Source: Tetragonia tetragonoides (Eukaryota; Streptophyta; Magnoliopsida; Caryophyllales; Aizoaceae). Taken from it: DNA of 64,000 nt. The notes below the pieces were generated by a model. That model saw only the letters and a list, made by a program, of their open reading frames with translations. It did no database searches and was not told the origin of the DNA. Positions 57,310 to 64,000 of the stretch are shown in pieces. The translations under genes were made by a program, and so were the position numbers. The stretch lies in NCBI GenBank assembly GCA_038025085.1, contig CM076139.1, forward strand, positions 24,629,807 to 24,693,806, in the 5' to 3' direction. Numbering within the stretch: the first letter of the stretch is position 1; each line of letters starts with the position of its first letter.

Positions 57310-57872
57310 ATGGGTGTTCTAAACATCCGGGTTTAAATTTTAACATTTTTAGGGGTTTAGATAAAACGAGAGTCGCCACCAAATTTTTTGGATACACTTG
57401 AAAACCAGTTCCAAGAAAGAATCCAAATCGAAAGTCTAGAAAGACTCCAACCTAGGTTAAATGCACCCCAATCCCGATTGGGGATAAATTGACTCTAATG
57501 ACCCAAAGGACCAAAGATGAGTTTGGGGGTGTGGGTACGAATTGGGAATGTGTTAAGCACCCAATTACGCCCATTTAAACAAACGACCTCTTGTAGATGA
57601 TGTTGATTAATTATTGCGATTGCACGGTTCCAAACCAATCCGATTGTCCAATTCTAGAATTAACTAAGTGGGTTAAACAATGCAAATTGTTACTATTATT
57701 GCTTTACACATGATTTATCCAATTACATGCTTTGATACGAGATTTCTCAAATAAATATGATAAGCATGTCCTCTAAAATACCGTTCTTGTTTAACGCGCC
57801 AATTGCCAATTTGTATGAACAAACAAGTTGGTAACCATATAGGGAATTAAATCAAAGCAATAGTGAAGTAGT
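57310..57872 (-). repeat. Tat-type LTR fragment, interrupted by a LINE
   Basis: The block GTCGCCACCAAATTTTTTGG ... GCACCCCAATCCCGATTGGGGA ... GGGGGTGTGGGTACGAATTGGG is the same series of motifs as in the Tat-A LTR (6310-6480) and the Tat-B LTRs (23225-23400, 36125-36300). The AT-rich sequence at 58437-58640 resembles the following part of the Tat-B LTR, so the LTR seems to continue after the LINE insertion. Ends were not found; it is a fragment or solo LTR. Confidence 0.7.
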
Positions 57873-58436
57873 TTTTTTTTTTTTTTTTTGATAAAATTTG
57901 GGCAGTTAAACAAATTACGTCAAAACTAGTCTGGGAGTACAGACTCCATTACAACCCCTGCTCAGAAAGTGTTTGCGGGGATCTAGCGCCACATCTAGTA
58001 CTACTAAATTATTATTATAATCCAACTACAAGTTCTTAGCATAATTAGCTAGGGAGTCAGCTAATGCATTCTTCTCTCTAAAACATTGGATGATCAACAC
58101 CTCCTCTATTGTCTTCATTAGATGCCTGCATTCCAAAACAATATTCATGAGACTCCCCTTGTGAACCTTATCCTTGTTGAGTAACTTAACTGCTTGTGTG
58201 GAGTCAAACTCAATGATGACCCTTTTCCATCCTTTGGCGACAATGAAATATAGTTCTTCTTTGATGGTTATCAATTCCGCAGCAACAACAGATTGCGCTC
58301 TGATTTGTTTGAAGAAAATTTGCATCCATCTTGAGTTATGATCCTTTAATACACCTGCAACACTACTCACTAGAGAGGCATTATCAAAGGTAGCATCACA
58401 ATTCAACTCAACATGCTTTTCGTGCAATAATTACAA
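57873..58436 (-). mobile_element. LINE fragment 1 (3' end with RNase H)
   Basis: A T-run at 57873-57890 is a reversed poly-A tail; the 133-residue minus-strand frame 58427-58026 follows upstream. It is an RNase H domain with all four acids in place (ELNCDATFD, AAELITIKEEL, IIEFDSTQAV, NALADSLANYA). This C-terminal RNase H is typical of plant L1-type LINEs. The copy is 5' truncated; only about six bases (GCAATA) look alike at the two flanks, so the target duplication is uncertain. Confidence 0.7.
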
Positions 58437-58642
58437 CTAATATGCAAATTAATCTAATTATGTAATTAATCTAATTGTATGCTAATTAATCATACAAAGA
58501 AGCAAAAGTATAATTTTTATGTTAAACATGAAATAAACATGATATAAAATAATCTAATATGATAAATATACTAACATGCAAAATCATAATCAAACTATGC
58601 AAATTAATTAACCATAACCATAATCCAAATAGAACATGATCC

Positions 58643-61327
58643 TTTTTTTCCAAAAAGTAAGAATGTTACCATTGGGAAATCCTCCTCGCGAGGGAGACGC
58701 CAATTTGATCCTGGTACAGAATAGATACTAAAGGCCTAGGGATATCAAACTCATAAGTACATAGTTCACCTGCTTTTAATAACCAATCAACTGCTTGGTT
58801 ATCTAATCTGTAGACATGTTGAACCCTAATATTCAATAAACATTCTTACGCCATTCAGGTGTGTATCTGCCAGGATGCATCCCATTTTCCAGTTAGGGCA
58901 TTGATGAAAGCCAAATTATCACCTTCTAATTGAACGCGTCAATAACCTCGTTGAACTGCTTCACGTATTCCATTCTGCATAGTCGTGGCTTCTGCCACCA
59001 ACACTGAAATTGTCCCTAGCGTTTCTGCTTTACCACATATTGGAATACCTCTTGAATCTTGAAAAATAAACCCAGATGCAGTTGACTAGTTCAGAATTGA
59101 ACAATTAAAGTTAAACTTTAACAAACTCATCCACTGGAGCGCACCACTTGACAAGCTATGTTTGACTTGCATGGTCGAAAGAGATCTACTTCTAAGTAAT
59201 ACTAGTCATCCAACTGCTTACGAATCCTCCACTCTTGCGCTGCCTGGTGAGCCGAGTAAAAGGCCCGGTTGACGTTGAAGTCTTGATGTTGAAAGAGGAC
59301 TGCATTTCTCCCTTTCCAAATACTCCCTAATACATCGCAAATTTCCGTCAATTCCTCCTTACGTCCCTGAGTATGTACCTTTTGAAGGTAAGTAAAGATA
59401 ACTCCTTGAGGCATGCTAGAAATCATATGCCTACTTAGAACAATTTTCCAAACATGTGTAGTGATATAGGGCAATCACATAATAAATGTGAGTATGTTTC
59501 CTCTGCTTGATGGCAAAGGGGGCAGAGAGGATCAATATCCAAACCTCGTTGACGAAGGGTATGTCTCAAGGCTAAGCTCTTATGAAGGAGATGGCAAATA
59601 AATAATTATAACTTAGGACTTTCCACAACCACTTGTAACCCCAAACTGCTTTCTCAATATATCTAATATTATGTGCTAAACGATTCGCAGATTTAGTTGT
59701 GAAGTCACCATTACTAGATAATCCCCAAACATAACTGTGAGGAAGATCATAGCTAGGGATCGGAATGGCACAAATGATATGAATCAGCTCTCTGGAACTA
59801 ATGGTTGTAATCTTTCCATGTTCCATATTTTATATTCTGTAATAACATCCGAAACGCAAAGTCTATTGTATCTAGTTTGATCATTGGACAATTGTAAATA
59901 ATCAACTATGTTTTTCTCCAAGCACCAATTATCAAACCAAAAACTGATGTGTTGCCCAGAACCAACCTTCCAACGAATACCTTATCTAAGTAGTATGCGG
60001 TGAGCTAACTATTTCCGCCACATCCAAGAATCTGTAGCCCTTGATTGACAACTGAAGAAATTGTTATAGTGAAGGTAATTATTTGTAACAGACTTAACCT
60101 AAAGGTTATCAAGTTGCGTTAATAATTACCATCCAAGTTTCGAAATAAATGCTTCATTATTATCCTTAGCTTGCCTTAACCCCACCCCACCTTCAGACTT
60201 AGGACGACAAATCTTTTCTCAACTAATCATAGGAAACCCATTCTCCAAATTCTATTTTTTCCAAAAGAATTTGCGACTAATAGAGTTTAATTCATTAGTC
60301 ACAAAGACTAGGATGTCAAAGCATTGCATAGCGTATGCTGGCATAGTCTCTAAATTACTCCCTCTGTTTCACAATATAACCTTAAAGTTAAGGGCGAGGT
60401 TCAAACGATATAAGGCATATTTTGACTTTTAGGCATTCTCAATGAGTATTTATTGCTAGTTTTCCCACTGTACCCTTTCTTTTTCTTGTCATTTACTTCT
60501 TTTCTCTCTCCAAAGTTTCATTTAATGTTTAAGGATAGTTTAGTCTTTGTACCATCTTTTTTTCTTAAATTCCCAATTTCTTAATTTGTGTGCAAAGTCA
60601 AAAAATGATTTATATTATGAAAAAGAGGGAATACTTTGTATTAACACAGTGTGCCCTGCTTTTGAGAGCGTATTAGCTTTCCAACTTTGCATTTTATCAA
60701 GAGATATATCAATAATTGGCTTAAAAGTGTCTCTATTAATTTTTTCTTTATAAAAATAGCACCCTAAATACTTACCTAGGCGTGCTTTTGCGGAATATTC
60801 AATTCAGATTCAACCATTTGCTTTTCATGTTGCATAACTATTTTGGAGAATGTAACAACTGATATATGATCGTGATAATTAACTAACGGACTAGAGTCCT
60901 TGCAAAAATTGTTGCAAAATGTTATGGATCGTTTTACAAGCTTTCCTTGAAGCCTTACAGAATAACATACACTCATCAACAAAAAGTAACCCAGGAATTA
61001 GCGGTGCATTACTAGCAATGCGAATACCTAAATCACTTTGATTCTGGTATGCTGCTTCTACTAGCCTCTTGGCAAGGAGTTCGACATTTTACTAGCCTCT
61101 TGGCAAGGGCTTCGATGCATAAAACAAACAAGTAGGTCGAAAGAGGATGCCCTTGTCTTAAACCAGCAGATGTAGCAAACAAACTTGTCGATACATTATT
61201 AACCAGTAGCGAATAAGAAACTGAAGAACCACATTGTTTAATCCACTGTATCACACTTGGTGGAAGTCTAGTTTTTCAAGAAGATCGAAAAGGAATTCCC
61301 ATTCTATACGATCATAGGCCTTTTTTC
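58643..61327 (-). pseudogene. LINE fragment 2: RT end, zinc-finger-like linker and RNase H, broken
   Basis: On the minus strand from right to left: an RT start block (EKAYDRIEWEFLF, at the edge 61327), SAGLRQGHPLSTYLFVLCIE (61180-61120), ISRKFFWKK and SEGGVGLRQAKD (about 60270-60160), a zf-RVT-like part (AVWGYKWLWKVL, 59640-59600; EICDVLGSIWKGRNAVLFQH, near 59320), and RNase H sense near 59090-58700 (VLVAEATTMQNGIREA, RVQLEGDN). A short T-run at 58643 may mark the 3' end. Many stops are present. It is interrupted by a Stowaway MITE and cut at 61327 by Tek-NA. The catalytic RT motif FADD was not located. Confidence 0.78.
60358..60631 (-). mobile_element. Stowaway-type MITE 2, 274 bp, inside LINE 2
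   Basis: The left end reads CTCCCTCTGTTTCACAATATAA, the right end the complement of TTCCCTCTTTTTCATAATATAA; TA duplications are at 60356-60357 and 60632-60633. Internal sequence is the reverse complement of MITE 1 at 43946-44221 with moderate divergence. Confidence 0.92.
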
Positions 61328-63453
61328 TGTAACACCCTGGATATCGGAACCAATAAATACTTTTATAAATCAATAATATTTACAACAGCGGAAGACTTTT
61401 ATTCAAAATCCAGGGCGCTTTCGCCACACTCACTCCAACGAATAAGTGCAAGGCTAAACGGTACAACTCTCAGCATACACGATAGTACAATAAATGACTA
61501 TTCATTACAAAATATACAAGACCAACTTCTTGGCAGCTCTATTCGATCGTCCAAACTTGATCTTCAATGCAATATCTAAGCCAATCATCAATCTACTCCC
61601 CCATGCAAACCAATTTCGCATAGGTTCATCATAGGCCGACCATTGAACCGAAATGGACAACAAACACACGTAGCACAAAAGAAACCAGTAAGCAAAACTG
61701 AGTAACTCAACATTTCATTGAACAATATACAATGCCATAATTTCATATGAATGTACTCAAAAACTATAAGTGCAATTGTGTCACCTAATCAAAACACGGT
61801 TTAGGTCTTCTTAGAAGACCTTACACTCAATCTCAAAGGATATAACTATAACTTTTCAAATCCGTAATATTCTTGTATACCACTTTGCTAATCACTCAAT
61901 TAGCCCAAAACTTGTGCCATTTGCTCTTGATCATTAACTCCTAGCCTTGGACATGAGGAAAGCGAACTGCCGGTGACAAAGCCGCAAAGCCAATATCAAA
62001 TATATAACCATAGCCATCATAGGCTCTCAATAACATAGCCATCACAGGCTCTCAAAAGTCCACTCTGGACCACTTCATAATCGAATCATAACGAGATTCT
62101 AATTTTCATAAAAATAATTGTTCATCACCTAAGAGTCAATCTCTTAGGCTACTCGCCAACATGCCAAGGTATAAGTAGCTAATAAACCTAACAAGCCTCA
62201 AACAAAAATAATTTGTATCAACTCATTCTCAAGTTCATACCTCAATCGATTACCCACCATGGGTTAATTCACAATGATATCCTCAATCACACACCTGTTC
62301 GGGTTTATAACGATATTTACATCACAAGTTGGCACGGTTTTCCAAAGTATAACTTATTCTCGGGTTGCACTAACTATCACTAAAAGAGTTACCATAAACT
62401 ACTCTTAAAGTACTCATATTGTCATCTCAACTACAATAACAAGCATCTATCTAAAAAGTATGCTCCTTTGCTCTTAATTCTTCACCATACTACAATCTAG
62501 CTATAAACTCTCATCGACTTAAAAAACATCTTAAGCATATCAATAAGATGTAAACAATTCATGAACGATAATTTCAATCATGTTCAAGTATCATGACAAA
62601 CCAATCAATATATGTGAAAATATAAACAAACATGTCTGACAATGAATGTTACACATGAATAAGTACTCAAATAACCGTATCATACGTCTCCACTGATAAG
62701 AATGATGGTTACCTTTTGATTCAATCACCACAAATCACAAAGAACAAATCTGAAATCTGAAATCAAAACGCCCAATCTGAAAAAAAAACGCTCAAACGGA
62801 CTATTAAACGAAGTTGAGATTTTCTAAAATTTGTCATACATGCTAAGGACACCCTAAGTTTAAATTCCACTGAACAGTTTGCACAAAGAATGTGTAGGTT
62901 TTGAGATGTGATTCAACAAAGTTGGCGGATCTGAATCTTGTATCAGCACTGCGTTGCTTCAAGATAAAAATTGTTCGGGGTAGCAAACGGTCTCTAAACA
63001 TTATGAAACATTTCATTCTGGTTATAGACATCTATTTCTAAAATATATCCAAAAATCAATTACACACGATAAGTAGAACGGGAGAAACGAATTTTTGAAT
63101 CCAACAGTGTGTGCTGGACAGTTTCTAGGATTTTTGTGAGGTTTGCAAGAGAGAAAACGTGAGTGAGCTTTATGAACTCACTAGGGCACAAATTTAGAGG
63201 AAAGGAATCAGATTTAGGAGTGTCAATGGGTATTTATAGAGGTTAGGAAACTTGACCTAGTTAGAATTCTAATCCAGCTACAACACAACACAATTAAGAA
63301 AACTATATCTAGGGAAATATCTTTTTCTTTTCAAACACCAATTAATAAAGAAATAAATATAAATAAATATTTTTTTCTCCAAATATGCATATTCCAAATC
63401 AATTAATCACACTCTTGAATATAATAAATATTATAAATATGCGGGGTATTACA
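61328..63453 (-). repeat. 3' LTR of Tek-NA (2126 bp)
   Basis: TG...CA ends; on the minus strand it starts TGTAATACCCCGC and ends CCAGGGTGTTACA. The first 340 bp of plus-strand sequence match 63659-64000 with a few percent difference by eye. No coding frame is supported; 62843-63031 is a chance frame. Confidence 0.9.
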
Positions 63454-63658
63454 TTCTACCCTCCTTAAAAAGATTTTTTGCCTCGAAAATCACTAAGCAA
63501 CAACTAGGACATAAAAGTCCGATTCTTAGCCTTTGGGTTATGGGCCCACTAAAAATAAAATTCACGTAAAAAAGATTGGTATATAAGCACAACAAAGAAA
63601 AACGCGAGCATATAAAGATGCATGCGTTTACCCAAAACTAACCCGCTCTGATACCATT
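63454..63658 (-). other. Interior of Tek-NA: PBS and polypurine tract only
   Basis: On the minus strand the order is LTR, AAA, TGGTATCAGAGC (63656-63645), about 150 bp of non-coding sequence, then the purine-rich primer site up to 63454. It keeps both priming signals and could be moved by an autonomous relative. No frame longer than chance. Confidence 0.85.
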
Positions 63659-64000
63659 TGTAACACCCTGGATTTCGGAACCAATAAATAATTTTATAAA
63701 TCAATAATATTTACAACAGCAGAAGAGTTTTATACACAATCCAGGGCGATATCGCCACACTCACTCCAACGAATGAGTGAACGCTAAACGGTACAACTCT
63801 CAACATACTCGATAGTCCAATAAATGACTATTCATAACAAAATATACAAGACCAACTTCTTGGCAGCTCTATTCGATCATCCAAACTTGATCTTCAATGC
63901 AATCTCTAAACCAATCACCAATCTACTCCCCCATGTACACGAATTTTGCATAGGTTCATCCTAGGCCCATCATTGAAGAGAAATGGACAACAAACACACG
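63659..64000 (-). repeat. 5' LTR of Tek-NA, partial
   Basis: The first 342 bp (plus-strand reading) of the second LTR copy, matching 61328-61667. It continues beyond the window. Confidence 0.9.

Larger units (their letters stand above)
61328..64000 (-). mobile_element. Tek-NA: non-autonomous LTR element with 2.1-kb LTRs and 205-bp interior
   Basis: Two directly repeated LTRs start TGTAACACCCTGG at 61328 and 63659 (plus-strand reading); the first ends GGGGTATTACA at 63453. Between them is only 205 bp. On the minus strand the interior has the initiator-Met PBS (63645-63656) next to the right LTR and a purine run TTTTTAAGGAGGGTAGAA next to the left one, so the element reads right to left. It has all cis signals and no protein. 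The termini and the TTTTCGAGGCAAAAAATC block before the purine run resemble Tekay/Del chromoviruses. The right LTR runs off the window. Confidence 0.88.

Noticed and set aside
62843..63031. 62-codon minus-strand frame in the Tek-NA LTR
   Set aside because: It is inside an LTR, short and without a domain.

Overview
The window is a gene-poor, repeat-dense stretch of plant nuclear DNA, most likely from a eudicot. The evidence is Ty3/gypsy elements of the Tat type, a Sirevirus-like Ty1/copia element, LINE fragments, Stowaway and hAT MITEs, Helitron-like ends and plant mobile domain (PMD) coding sequence. I see no ordinary host gene. Every long reading frame belongs to a transposable element and nearly all are broken by stops or frameshifts. 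Element names (Tat-A, Tat-B, Tat-C, Sire-1, Hel-1, Tek-NA) are local labels.

Layout of 1-43.6 kb: this is a nest of insertions. The host sequence is an old plus-strand Tat element (Tat-C), seen at 7715-11494 and 38077-about 43650. On its left, a minus-strand Tat element (Tat-A, 1-7714) sits inside or against it and runs out of the window. In its second RNase H domain sits a solo LTR (11495-38071, 5-bp target duplication TTAAC). That solo LTR is split by Sire-1 (11929-37882). Sire-1 took two further hits: a 482-bp hAT-like MITE in its 5' LTR (12249-12730, 8-bp duplication) and a complete 14.4-kb minus-strand Tat element in its 3' LTR (Tat-B, 23109-37533, duplication GTCAA). The order Tat-C, then solo LTR, then Sire-1, then Tat-B/MITE can be read directly.

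Coding content: the Tat elements carry gag, reverse transcriptase, two RNase H domains and integrase. Tat-B and Tat-C also each have, between pol and the 3' LTR and on the opposite strand, a gene-like unit with a PMD and GT-AG introns that keep the frame. Sire-1 carries gag, protease, integrase, reverse transcriptase, RNase H and an extra third ORF after pol. Catalytic residues are lost in several places: integrase Glu and RT YVDD in Sire-1, aRNase H Asp in Tat-B, and the protease region in all three Tat elements.

Layout of 43.6-57.3 kb: this is non-coding repeat territory. It holds a 5-kb zone peppered with a GGGTCACTTT motif, three tRNA-like modules, a Stowaway MITE, and a 215-bp tandem repeat carrying TTTAGGG-type hairpins. 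Next come Helitron-like 3' hairpins, a degenerate array of roughly 350-480-bp units (50.3-54.7 kb) and four long (TA)n tracts.

Layout of 57.3-64 kb: a Tat LTR fragment is followed by two minus-strand LINE fragments (the second with a Stowaway MITE inside). The second LINE is cut by a non-autonomous LTR element with 2.1-kb LTRs and an internal region of only 205 bp, which runs off the right edge.

All readings were made by eye; no alignment, database search or divergence calculation was run.
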